Source: an uncultured Lachnospiraceae bacterium (GTDB lineage Bacteria > Bacillota > Clostridia > Lachnospirales > Lachnospiraceae). Taken from it: a DNA stretch of 8,871 nucleotides. The stretch spans positions 1 to 8,871 of the forward strand of contig CAJTZB010000104.1 of the NCBI GenBank assembly GCA_910583815.1, read 5' to 3'. Position 1 is the stretch's first letter. The number at the start of each line of letters is the position of its first letter. Under the pieces are notes generated by a model that was not told the origin of the DNA, searched no databases, and saw nothing but the letters and a program-made list of their open reading frames with translations. Below are positions 1 through 7,102 of this stretch, piece after piece. The translations under genes and the position numbers were made by a program.

Positions 1-90
1 CACCCCCGACCTCTCCCAAAGAACAGAATGGAGTGTTACGCAATAGGGCTTGAAATGTATACTCTTGTCAAGTGACAATAAAATAAAAAA

Positions 91-161
91 AGCAGATAAC
101 GGGAATCGAACCCGCCTTTCCGGCTTGGGAAGCCAGCGTTCTACCGATGAACCATATCTGC
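91..161 (-). tRNA. tRNA-Gly (anticodon CCC)
   Basis: The minus strand folds into a complete cloverleaf. It has a perfect 7-bp acceptor stem (GCAGATA with TATCTGC), a 4-bp D stem (GTTC/GAAC), a 5-bp anticodon stem closing the loop TTCCCAA (anticodon CCC), a 4-nt variable loop, and a T arm with loop TTCGATT. The discriminator base is U, as usual for bacterial tRNA-Gly. The 3' CCA is not encoded: a T-rich run (81-91) follows the acceptor directly, so CCA must be added by nucleotidyltransferase and the T run may serve termination. It reads GGG glycine codons. The gene stands alone here with its own promoter. Confidence 0.97.
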
Positions 162-169
162 ATAAGGAA

Positions 170-198
170 ATTATATCATCCTTCCAAACAAAAGTAAA
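170..198 (-). promoter_or_regulatory. sigma-A promoter of tRNA-Gly
   Basis: On the minus strand a -35 box TTTACT (193-198) is separated by exactly 17 nt from a perfect -10 TATAAT (170-175). The expected transcription start lies at about 162-163, immediately before the tRNA 5' end at 161. That spacing leaves almost no 5' leader, which is common for single tRNA genes. The call rests on box match and spacing only. Confidence 0.75.
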
Positions 199-237
199 TA
201 GGTTTTGTATTTTTTATAGGATAAATGATTTCTTCTA

Positions 238-263
238 CAAAAATCCATAGTTTCTGCCGATAT
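238..263 (+). promoter_or_regulatory. sigma-28/sigma-D-type promoter of the FliK-like gene
   Basis: GCCGATAT at 256-263 is an exact match to the -10 element of the flagellar sigma factor (Bacillus subtilis sigma-D consensus TAAA-N14-16-GCCGATAT). CAAA at 238-241, 14 nt upstream, matches three of four bases of the -35 element. The predicted start of transcription is near 270, giving a leader of about 40 nt before the ATG at 310. A promoter of the motility sigma factor in front of a FliK-like gene is self-consistent, because hook-length control belongs to the flagellar regulon. I saw no equally convincing sigma-A promoter in 190-300. Confidence 0.7.
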
Positions 264-309
264 AACATACAAGTACCTTCAGTTGACAGGGCACAAAAGG
301 GAGAGAGTT

Positions 310-2157
310 ATGAGCATCTTAGGACAGATTTTAGCAAATGCATCACCAACACAGGCACAAAAACAAGAAAAGACCGCTGTTCCGGCTGGCGGAAAAAGGA
401 CGGCAGCTACAAGTACGTCAAGCGGCACCTCTGCTGCTTCCGGCACTTCTCAAGCAGCAAAAGCACAACAGCCTTCTGGCACACAGCCTTCTGTGAAAGC
501 CGACTCTTTGGTCCGCGGCGAAGTTATTGACCTGCGTCCAAACCAAGTGCTTGTCCGCTTAGAAAACGGCTCGCAGCTTTCTGCACGTTTAGAAGGCAGT
601 ATTGCTCTGTACATCGGGCAAAAAGCAGACTTTTTTGTTTCCCAGACGACCGACAGCCTGATTACGCTAAAGCTGGCACCAAATACTTCTTCAAAAGACC
701 CTGTGATGGATAAAATTTTGCAGTCTGCAAATCTTCAAAAAAATGACCGCACTGTGGCAATCGTAAACGAACTGCTTGCACACCAGCAGCCAGTAACAGG
801 CACAAATATCAGGCATTTTCTGATGCTGTCCTCCAAATATCCAGATCTTCCGGTCAGAGACCTGATTCTGATGGAACTGCACCAGATTCCGGTTTCTGAG
901 GAGACTGCTGCCCGGTTTGCCGAATACCGCGCCGATTCCCACCGCCTGCTGGCACAGGGGACTACCCTGTTCAACATCTTAAATGAACAAATCGCTTCCC
1001 TTCCAAATGCTGCGGAACAAACTGCATTTATCAAAGAACTTCAGACGCTTCTTCTTCCTGCTGCACCAGAAGGAAATTTAACTGAGGCGCAGGAACCTTT
1101 GCAGGCTGCCAATGCACAAAACAATACGACCGCAGAAGTTTCCGGCAGCTCTATGCATCTGCCATCTGCTGACAGCAAAGCTCTTCCGTCAAACGGCCCT
1201 GTTATAGACGGAAACACTGCGCCTTCCGAGGCGCTTCCTGAAACCGGAACTGTCACCAATGGGGAACCATCTTCCTTTCATTCTGTGCAGGCAGATAGCT
1301 CCGTCCAGACAGTTTTTCCAGAAAGCCCTGCTGCTTCAGACGGCTCTCTCTTATTGTCGCCAGAAACTCCTGTTTCCACAGACAGCACAGTCTTAGCAAA
1401 CAACGCTGAAAACAATATACAAAACAACGATTCTGCACTACAGCAGCAGGCAACAGATGCTGCCTCCGAGAACCTTACAGCAACATATTCTGACGTCAAT
1501 ACTGCATCTGCGCTGTTGTCAGGAAGCCCTTCTGAACTGCTTGCTGACTTAAAGCAGAAGTTTTTAAATTCCTTCCTGCTTTCTCCAAAGGAAATCGCAC
1601 AGGACGGAAAAGTAGCTGATTACTACAATAGACTGAATGAACAGCTCGCAGGCCTCGAACAGCTTGCTGCAAAGCTTTCCAAAACTACAGGGGGAGACAC
1701 TGCACAGGCACCCGCAAAACAGCTGCGTTCCAATCTTTCCTTTATGGACATGGTCAATCATATCTTTCCTTATGTCCAGCTGCCCCTGCAGCTAAAAGAG
1801 CATCCTGCACATGGAGAACTCTATGTCTATGAACGAAAGCGTTCCTTATCTGATTCTGGTTCATTAAGTGCGCTGCTTCATTTGGAATTGGATGCTCTTG
1901 GTACTACTGATATTTTTGTCACACTGACTGCCTCCACTGTCGCAGCCAGATTCTATCTTGCAGACGAAACCGCTAAATACCTGATTGCAAGCGAACTTCC
2001 AACCTTGCACGAAGCACTGGAGCGGCAAGGCTACTTAGTTCAGACAGAAGTAACGCTCCGTGAAGACCATCCAGAAGACGGTTCTCTTCTTGAACAGTTT
2101 TTGGAAGAGCATTCCCCATCTGAACTGCACCGGTATACGTTTGATATAAGGGCCTGA
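310..2157 (+). CDS. FliK-like flagellar hook-length control protein
   Basis: This encodes 615 aa. The ATG at 310 is chosen because AAGGGAG (298-304) sits at good spacing before it; an in-frame TTG at 283 has no such site. FliK proteins are secreted through the flagellar export gate, measure hook length and switch export specificity from hook to filament subunits. Residues about 66-123 form a small beta-rich module (VRGEVIDLRPNQVLVRLENG...). A helical region follows. About 246-396 is a low-complexity linker rich in Ser, Thr, Ala, Pro, Asn and Gln. The C-terminal part (about 481-583) resembles the Flg_hook domain of clostridial FliK, with GELYVYERKR, SALLHLELDALG and LHEALERQGY. A ruler-like middle plus a compact C-terminal domain is the FliK layout. 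The gene is monocistronic with its own terminator, apart from any flagellar operon visible here. It could be a FliK paralogue rather than the sole FliK. Family call fairly sure, exact role inferred. Confidence 0.83.
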   Translation: MSILGQILANASPTQAQKQEKTAVPAGGKRTAATSTSSGTSAASGTSQAAKAQQPSGTQPSVKADSLVRGEVIDLRPNQVLVRLENGSQLSARLEGSIALYIGQKADFFVSQTTDSLITLKLAPNTSSKDPVMDKILQSANLQKNDRTVAIVNELLAHQQPVTGTNIRHFLMLSSKYPDLPVRDLILMELHQIPVSEETAARFAEYRADSHRLLAQGTTLFNILNEQIASLPNAAEQTAFIKELQTLLLPAAPEGNLTEAQEPLQAANAQNNTTAEVSGSSMHLPSADSKALPSNGPVIDGNTAPSEALPETGTVTNGEPSSFHSVQADSSVQTVFPESPAASDGSLLLSPETPVSTDSTVLANNAENNIQNNDSALQQQATDAASENLTATYSDVNTASALLSGSPSELLADLKQKFLNSFLLSPKEIAQDGKVADYYNRLNEQLAGLEQLAAKLSKTTGGDTAQAPAKQLRSNLSFMDMVNHIFPYVQLPLQLKEHPAHGELYVYERKRSLSDSGSLSALLHLELDALGTTDIFVTLTASTVAARFYLADETAKYLIASELPTLHEALERQGYLVQTEVTLREDHPEDGSLLEQFLEEHSPSELHRYTFDIRA

Positions 2158-2190
2158 ACACTGGCACCCACATCACATTTTCTTCAAATA

Positions 2191-2227
2191 AAAAGGGCGG
2201 ACTGCTTTCACAGTTCCGCCTTTTTTT
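2191..2227 (+). terminator. Bidirectional intrinsic terminator between convergent genes
   Basis: GGCGGACTG pairs with CAGTTCCGCC (one bulged base) across the loop CTTTCA. A run of seven T follows on the plus strand, and an A-rich run precedes the stem, giving a T run on the minus strand. It therefore can end both the FliK-like transcript and the convergent minus-strand transcript whose stop codon is at 2286-2288. Confidence 0.9.
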
Positions 2228-2241
2228 CTGCCTATTATGAG

Positions 2242-2263
2242 CAGCGTCGGTGTACAGATGGCA
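2242..2263. repeat. Palindromic interspersed repeat, copy A (degenerate)
   Basis: This shares the core AGCGTCGGTGTAC with the copies at 3950 and 7849, but its second arm is eroded (AGATGGCA in place of CGACGCTA). It lies about 23 nt after the stop codon of the minus-strand gene ending at 2286, between that stop and the shared terminator. It is the least symmetrical of the three copies. Confidence 0.75.
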
Positions 2264-2285
2264 AGAAACGTTTAAGAAAACATTT

Positions 2286-3821
2286 CTAATTAAATGCTCC
2301 TCCAAATCCTCCAAGAATACCAAACAGTTTCCCATACACTTCCATTATCAGCGCATTCCAGTCGTCTTCTTTCATCTCAAGTATGTTCTTTGCTCCTGAC
2401 GAAATTGGTTCCACTTCATTCTTTAATACTCTGTAAGAAAATGAAAGTTCTAACTCCTTTGTTTCTTTTATACCATTTTCTGAAACTGTCAATCTATAGA
2501 TTTCAGCTGCAATTGCTTCCCCTTTCTTTGTCTCGGTCACAACACCATCCAAAACAACAGAAACACTTTTCTCTGGCGCAATTACAATCTGAAAATCACC
2601 ACTTACCTTATCATAATTCCCGGTCACAGAAAGCTGTGCTTCCTTTGTAACAATTTCCCACTCATAAGAAAGCCGCTCTTTGTCATTTTTCGTCTTATGA
2701 ACCATAGAAAACAGCGGCTCTGTTTCGCCCTGCTTTGTCAGTGATGTCATCACATTATCCTGATAGTTCCCTTCCGAGGCAAACAGCATTTCATAGACGA
2801 AAGTTCCTTTTGTCTGGCACTTGGCAGTCAGAGCAAGACGAACTACCCGCTTTCCGTTCAAGTCCAGAGAAAGTGTTACATCCTGCAGCTCCTTTTTCAG
2901 ACTATCCATTGCTTCTCTTGCGTCTGTCTTAATCTTATCAAGGGTAAGCACATCCGTAGCGCCGTTTGCTGCTGCATCCTTTAACGTATCTTCCAGCCCT
3001 GCCTGCTTCCAGAACTTTTCCATGTAGTTCATAAAAAGCGTGAAGCCTTCCTCCAAAACTTCCTTTACAAGCTGCTCTGGAAACGTAGCTGTATAATTTT
3101 TACATTTCACATCTCCGGCAGCAGCAACTATAACTGTGCCATTCTTTTTCGCTTCCATTCCGGAATACAGTTTTTCCTGCAGCTTTACAAACTCTGCTTT
3201 TAGTTTTTCCGTATCCTTTGAAAATGTGCGGTTGCTTCCTCCGACATGAAAACCTGCCTCAAGCATCTCCCAGTATTCGTCAGTAAAGCCTATCATCTGC
3301 CCAATATACGAGTTTTTCAGCCGTGCTGCAAAGTCTGGTTCAGCATACGGAACGGAAAGCACTGCTGTAAAAAACTGCGGCAATGCAATCTGTATCTGCT
3401 CTTTATCCACATACATATTCAAACTTGCAAACTTGGTATCCGCCAATTTCAAATCCAAATCTACGCTTTGCCTGTCATTCTTTACATCTGCGCGGACTGC
3501 TCCGGCAATTCCCACGTTTGGAATTACAATTCCGTCCATCCCAAACAGTTCTCCTGGAATATCTGAAACCGAAACTTCTGCCTTCAGCTCGCCGCCCTGC
3601 TCTTCTGCACGTCTTAACAGCTCTTCCAGTCCAAAAACACTCTCAAAGGAGCTTTCTGCGCCTTCCTGAGAAAGCGAAAGAAGTGCAGATTCCACTGCAT
3701 CTTCCGGCTTTACAAATACATCCGCTCTTACAAGAACTACGGTCAGGCATGCTACAAGGCCCAAAGCTATTACAATCATTGCTATCAGTTTTATTGACAA
3801 CTTTGATACTTTTTCTTCCAT
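2286..3821 (-). CDS. N-terminally anchored extracytoplasmic protein of unknown function
   Basis: This encodes 511 aa. The start at 3821 is chosen because GGAGGT stands 7 nt before this ATG; the frame stays open 31 codons further upstream but without a ribosome site. Residues about 9-30 are one hydrophobic segment after a Lys-containing start, so the protein is a signal-anchored membrane protein with its bulk outside, or is secreted. LVAC at 22-25 is lipobox-like, but the hydrophobic stretch continues past the Cys, which is unusual for a lipoprotein. The remainder is soluble, Lys/Glu-rich, with alternating beta-like stretches (for example VTLSLDLNGKRVVRLALTAK and a strand-rich C-terminal half) and no further membrane segment. 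I recognise no catalytic motif and cannot name its family. It is a single-gene unit, sharing its terminator with the FliK-like gene. Confidence 0.8.
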   Translation of the reverse strand: MEEKVSKLSIKLIAMIVIALGLVACLTVVLVRADVFVKPEDAVESALLSLSQEGAESSFESVFGLEELLRRAEEQGGELKAEVSVSDIPGELFGMDGIVIPNVGIAGAVRADVKNDRQSVDLDLKLADTKFASLNMYVDKEQIQIALPQFFTAVLSVPYAEPDFAARLKNSYIGQMIGFTDEYWEMLEAGFHVGGSNRTFSKDTEKLKAEFVKLQEKLYSGMEAKKNGTVIVAAAGDVKCKNYTATFPEQLVKEVLEEGFTLFMNYMEKFWKQAGLEDTLKDAAANGATDVLTLDKIKTDAREAMDSLKKELQDVTLSLDLNGKRVVRLALTAKCQTKGTFVYEMLFASEGNYQDNVMTSLTKQGETEPLFSMVHKTKNDKERLSYEWEIVTKEAQLSVTGNYDKVSGDFQIVIAPEKSVSVVLDGVVTETKKGEAIAAEIYRLTVSENGIKETKELELSFSYRVLKNEVEPISSGAKNILEMKEDDWNALIMEVYGKLFGILGGFGGAFN

Positions 3822-3835
3822 AAATTTACCTCCGT

Positions 3836-3867
3836 CCAAAAAAAGTTGCAAATGCCTTCCGTTTGCA
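3836..3867 (-). promoter_or_regulatory. Small leader hairpin followed by a T run
   Basis: On the minus strand TGCAAA (3862-3867) and TTTGCA (3847-3852) form a 6-bp inverted repeat with a 9-nt loop. A run of seven T follows 2 nt later, all just upstream of the GGAGGT ribosome site of the gene starting at 3821. The stem is short and A/T-rich, so it may be a weak attenuator-like structure or an operator-like palindrome, or neither. Confidence 0.3.
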
Positions 3868-3880
3868 TAACACAATACAA

Positions 3881-3937
3881 AGGGGTGAGGCCAGACAACC
3901 GTGAACAAACTCACATTGTCTGGCCTTCCTCTCCCCT
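3881..3937 (-). terminator. Large stacked hairpin downstream of lacZ, possible terminator
   Basis: A perfect 10-bp stem GGCCAGACAA (3889-3898) pairs with TTGTCTGGCC (3916-3925). Inside it GTGA (3901-3904) pairs with TCAC (3911-3914) around ACAAAC. Outside it AGGGGTGA (3881-3888) pairs with TCTCCCCT (3930-3937) with one mismatch and a 4-nt bulge. On the minus strand, the direction of lacZ transcription, only a broken T tract (CCCTTTGTATT) follows, so intrinsic termination is plausible but not textbook. It could equally be a structured repeat or a processing or stability element. Confidence 0.5.
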
Positions 3938-3949
3938 GTCAAGCGACAG
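3936..3949. repeat. Short hairpin CTGTC-AAGC-GACAG
   Basis: A 5-bp inverted repeat with a 4-nt loop is wedged between the large hairpin and palindromic repeat copy B. The wider string TGTCAAGCGACAGTA (3937-3951) matches 13 of 15 positions of TGTCAAGTGACAATA at 66-80, downstream of the tRNA-Gly gene. This suggests a second short repeat family. Confidence 0.45.
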
Positions 3950-3971
3950 TAGCGTCGGTGTACCGACGCTA
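3950..3971. repeat. Palindromic interspersed repeat, copy B (perfect)
   Basis: The two 10-bp arms TAGCGTCGGT and ACCGACGCTA are perfectly complementary around GT. It lies 11 nt after the lacZ stop codon (3983-3985, minus strand). Copies A (2242) and C (7849) share the core AGCGTCGGTGTAC. It is non-coding and strictly intergenic. Confidence 0.85.
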
Positions 3972-3982
3972 GTATCATAACA

Positions 3983-6900
3983 TTAACAGCCTGCAACTAC
4001 AAAGTCAAAATGTACCGGTTTGTTTACATCAATCAGATATTCGTCATGAGTCCTTGCACCCCAGCTGTCATCACCGCCGATTCCTATCTGACGGAACGCC
4101 ACACGGATTACCGTATGATGAACCTGTGGCAGTTCGTAGTGATGCCCTGCATTTTCAAGCTCATGCGGCGTATATGGAAGCACCGAGAAGTCCATTGCAT
4201 CTCCGGCAAATTGGAGACCCTCACCCCTGCGGTTTGTCACTTTCGCATAACGCACGCCAGTACGGTTGCCGCACTCCTGTGGAATCACATAAGGTGTCAC
4301 ATTGTCTTTTGCTGTTGTCTCATAAAGAGAAAGTTTTGCCCCCTCGCTTCTGTCACAGTAGTTTTCCTCTGGTCCCATGCCATAGTAAGTCACTCTGTCA
4401 TAATCTGCCGGAATTTTAAAGAGCATTCCAAACTCCGGCATTTCCGACAGGCCTTCAACCGGCGTATAGTCCATTGTGACACGTACGCTTCCGTCCCCTG
4501 CAATATGGTAAGCTACCGTGCAGCCTGCCTTTGGCGAAGTCGGAAATTCATACTCATATGTCACAACTGCTTCCTTGCCTTTCTTTAAGGTGCAGTTTTT
4601 AATTCCTGCATACATACTTGCGAGTTTCCACTGTGCATAGCGCTGCGGCATCCGGTTTCCTCTGTCATTGTCGGTAGAAGCCCTCCAGAAATTTGGCACT
4701 GGAGGCTCACTTACCATTTCTTTGCCTGCATACCGGAAAGATACCATTCCTTTTCCGCCGCGGGCAAAAATATAGTGGAAATGTGCTCCGCGCACGCCGA
4801 TGTTACTGTCGCTATCTATAATTTCCAACGCAGATCCGTTGCCTGCCTCTGACAGAGCGTCCTTTAACATGCGGACGCCGACCTGCTTTTCCTTAACAAG
4901 ATAAGTATACTGCCCAAATGCCACTTCATGTCCTGCCTTTGCCCAAAGCGTATCCTCTTTCAAAAGGAACGCCACGGTTACTGTATATTCCCCACTCTCT
5001 TTGCCTGCAGGGAAAGCTGCCGGAAGCATAATCTCCTGCTCCGTCTGCGGCTCTACAGATGCAGTAAAGAAAACTTCATTTATTAGTTTTCCTTCTTTTT
5101 CCAGCCTTGCTACTGCCTGAAAACAGTCTGTATTTACAAACAGATTGTCATTGAAAATAGTGGCCTTTTTCTTTTCCGGGCGGATTACAATGTTCTGGTA
5201 GTTAAACTTGACTTCCTGCATTTTCGGCGAATTGGTGCGGTCGGCAAAAATCGTACCGTTTACGCAGAAGTTATAATCCGTAGGACGGTCGCCAAAATCG
5301 CCGCCAAAGCCCAGATATTCGTTTCCATAACGGTCTTTTGTGCGGATTGCCTGATCAATATAGTCCCAGATAAAGCCGCCCTGATACCTTTTTTCTCTTC
5401 TTGCAAGGTCTGTATACTTGTGCATCGCACCGTTGGAATTGCCCATTGCATGCGTATACTCGCAGCAAATAAACGGTTTTTCCGGATGTTCTGCAAGAAA
5501 CTTTTCAATGCTTGTCACCTTTGGATACATCTGGCTTTCCATATCCGAAGTCTCGTTGTAGCTGCGGTCATGGCAGACGCCTTCATAATGCACCAGTCTT
5601 GTATTGTCGCGCTTCCGGAACAGTTCCGACATCAGATAAATATTCTTGCCGCCGGACGACTCATTGCCGCATGACCAGATCAAAACGCTTGGGTGGTTCT
5701 TATCACGTTCCTGCATTGACTTTGCCCGGTCTAATACAATATTTTTCCACTCTGTCCTGTTTGCAGGAATTGTATCCTTATCTGCTCCGCCAGGCTTTGA
5801 CCATGTTCCATGTGTCTCCAAGTTTGCTTCATCAATCACATACAGCCCAAATTCGTCACATAAATCATAAAATGCCGTCTGGTCCGGATAATGGCAGGTC
5901 CGGACTGCATTGATATTATGCTGCTTCATATGAACCACATCACGGAGCATCTCTTCATAAGTCACGCTGCGTCCATAATCACAGCTGATTTCATGGCGGT
6001 TGACTCCTTTAAAGACAATTCTCTTCCCATTTAACAACATCAGCCCATCTTTTAGTTCAAAACGGCGGAATCCAATGGTCTGCGTCACAACCTCCGACAA
6101 AGCTCCGTCTGCATCCTTTACTTCCAATACAAGTTCATATAAATTAGGCTCTTCAGCACTCCAAAGCTTTGGCGCCTTAACCTGCTGCTCTATGGAGAGC
6201 TTTTGCCCCTTTGACTTGCTCTTTCCGGAAAACGCTGGCTTTGCTGCACGCATACCTGCACATTTTTCATACAGAGAATAGCTCACTTCTGCAGACCCTG
6301 TGATGCAGGCCTCTATAGAAAGTACGCCATCTATGTAGTTATCTTCCAGAAGCCCTTTCACAAATAAATCTGAAATATGTACAGACGGAACAGTATATAA
6401 AAACACATCACGGAAAATTCCCGAAAAACGGAAAAAATCCTGATCTTCTAACCATGCTCCTGAAGAAAAACGGAATACCTGCACTGCCAGTTTATTTTCT
6501 CCCTCTTTTAAATAATCTGTCAGTTCAAAATCCGACGGCGTAAAGCTGTCTTCCGCATAACCAACAAAGGTTCCGTTGCACCAAAGTGCCATCGCACTTT
6601 CTGCACCCTGAAATGAAATATAGACTTTCTGCCCCTTCCATGCAGGGTCTGCCGTGACATACTTTACATAGCTTGCAACCGGGTTAAACCGTTCCGGAAT
6701 CTGTCCCGGCTTGATTGCCTCGTGGCCGTCCCACGGATACATGACATTGGTGTAGTGCGGCACAGCATAGCCCTGCAGCTGAATACTGCCCGGTACGCGA
6801 ATGTCGTCCCATGCACTGCAATCCGTCTCTTCTTTTTCAAAATCCGGCACTGTAAGCTCCGTATTTTTTGCATAATGAAATTTCCAAATACCATTCAGTG

Positions 6901-7030
6901 AGCTTATAAAACTGCTTTTCCCAAGCCTTTCTTCTGCCTCGTCTTTATAAAACTTATGATTAGAATGCGCTTCTGCGCGGTTTACCGCAAACACCTTTGG
7001 GTCTGCGAGCCACTGCTTACAAAACTCCAT
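3983..7030 (-). CDS. lacZ: Beta-galactosidase, glycoside hydrolase family 2 (LacZ)
   Basis: This encodes 1015 aa, close to E. coli LacZ, with all five domains. A GH2 sugar-binding jelly roll takes about 40-215 and an Ig-like domain about 217-325. The TIM barrel, about 330-615, has GVNRHE, DEANLETHG, the acid/base in SCGNE (E457) and the nucleophile in ICCEYTHAMGNS (E524). A second Ig-like domain follows, then the small-chain domain, about 745-1010, with STDNDRGN, YYGMGPEENY and GGDDSWG, whose Trp matches the sugar-stacking Trp of LacZ. It hydrolyses lactose and other beta-galactosides. No signal peptide is present, so it acts in the cytosol and needs a transporter not encoded here. The start is uncertain: AGGAG lies 13 nt before the ATG at 7030 but only 1 nt before an in-frame ATG at 7042. 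It is divergent from the Lit-like gene, with no lac permease or repressor alongside. Confidence 0.97.
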   Translation of the reverse strand: MEFCKQWLADPKVFAVNRAEAHSNHKFYKDEAEERLGKSSFISSLNGIWKFHYAKNTELTVPDFEKEETDCSAWDDIRVPGSIQLQGYAVPHYTNVMYPWDGHEAIKPGQIPERFNPVASYVKYVTADPAWKGQKVYISFQGAESAMALWCNGTFVGYAEDSFTPSDFELTDYLKEGENKLAVQVFRFSSGAWLEDQDFFRFSGIFRDVFLYTVPSVHISDLFVKGLLEDNYIDGVLSIEACITGSAEVSYSLYEKCAGMRAAKPAFSGKSKSKGQKLSIEQQVKAPKLWSAEEPNLYELVLEVKDADGALSEVVTQTIGFRRFELKDGLMLLNGKRIVFKGVNRHEISCDYGRSVTYEEMLRDVVHMKQHNINAVRTCHYPDQTAFYDLCDEFGLYVIDEANLETHGTWSKPGGADKDTIPANRTEWKNIVLDRAKSMQERDKNHPSVLIWSCGNESSGGKNIYLMSELFRKRDNTRLVHYEGVCHDRSYNETSDMESQMYPKVTSIEKFLAEHPEKPFICCEYTHAMGNSNGAMHKYTDLARREKRYQGGFIWDYIDQAIRTKDRYGNEYLGFGGDFGDRPTDYNFCVNGTIFADRTNSPKMQEVKFNYQNIVIRPEKKKATIFNDNLFVNTDCFQAVARLEKEGKLINEVFFTASVEPQTEQEIMLPAAFPAGKESGEYTVTVAFLLKEDTLWAKAGHEVAFGQYTYLVKEKQVGVRMLKDALSEAGNGSALEIIDSDSNIGVRGAHFHYIFARGGKGMVSFRYAGKEMVSEPPVPNFWRASTDNDRGNRMPQRYAQWKLASMYAGIKNCTLKKGKEAVVTYEYEFPTSPKAGCTVAYHIAGDGSVRVTMDYTPVEGLSEMPEFGMLFKIPADYDRVTYYGMGPEENYCDRSEGAKLSLYETTAKDNVTPYVIPQECGNRTGVRYAKVTNRRGEGLQFAGDAMDFSVLPYTPHELENAGHHYELPQVHHTVIRVAFRQIGIGGDDSWGARTHDEYLIDVNKPVHFDFVVAGC

Positions 7031-7073
7031 CGCTATAACCATGCTCCTTTCAGGTTTCTCTATATATTTCTTC

Positions 7074-7102
7074 TTGAATTATACCGCGATACCGCGTAAA
7101 AT
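7074..7102 (+). promoter_or_regulatory. sigma-A promoter of the Lit-like gene
   Basis: TTGAAT (7074-7079), a 17-nt spacer, then TAAAAT (7097-7102). Expected transcription start is about 7109, giving a leader of about 30 nt before the ATG at 7138. The spacer consists mostly of the tandem repeat ATACCGCG ATACCGCG (7081-7096). Both hexamers overlap the hexamers of the opposite promoter by two bases. Confidence 0.65.

Noticed and set aside
1..40. The complement of the left edge (GGAGAGGTCGGGGGTG) resembles the variable loop and T arm of a tRNA.
   Set aside because: No acceptor, D arm or proper anticodon arm can be formed upstream on that strand, so a tRNA or fragment is not supported.
1..75. Plus-strand open frame from the left edge to a TGA at 73-75 (about 24 codons), possible C-terminus of a gene.
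   Set aside because: An open run this short is expected by chance, I recognise no motif in it, and no terminator follows on the plus strand. It cannot be judged without the sequence to the left.
50..250. Plus-strand 66-aa frame across the tRNA.
   Set aside because: The NGNRTR-like string is the usual false translation of the antisense of a tRNA T arm; there is no ribosome site.
2264..2287. Imperfect inverted repeat AGAAACGTTT / AAACATTTCT after the stop of the minus-strand gene.
   Set aside because: A/T-rich with a mismatch and no T tract at the right place; the strong terminator at 2191-2227 already accounts for termination.
3383..3823. 146-aa frame antisense to the unknown anchored protein.
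   Set aside because: It lies wholly opposite a better supported gene, has no ribosome site and no recognisable domain.
3937..3942. Perfect TTGACA on the minus strand as a -35 box for the gene starting at 3821.
   Set aside because: No acceptable -10 box occurs 16-18 nt downstream, and the hexamer is explained by the TGTC/GACA inverted repeat.
4010..4588. 192-aa frame antisense to the 3' part of lacZ.
   Set aside because: It is opposite a clearly real GH2 domain; its Cys/His-rich composition is what the complement of these codons produces.
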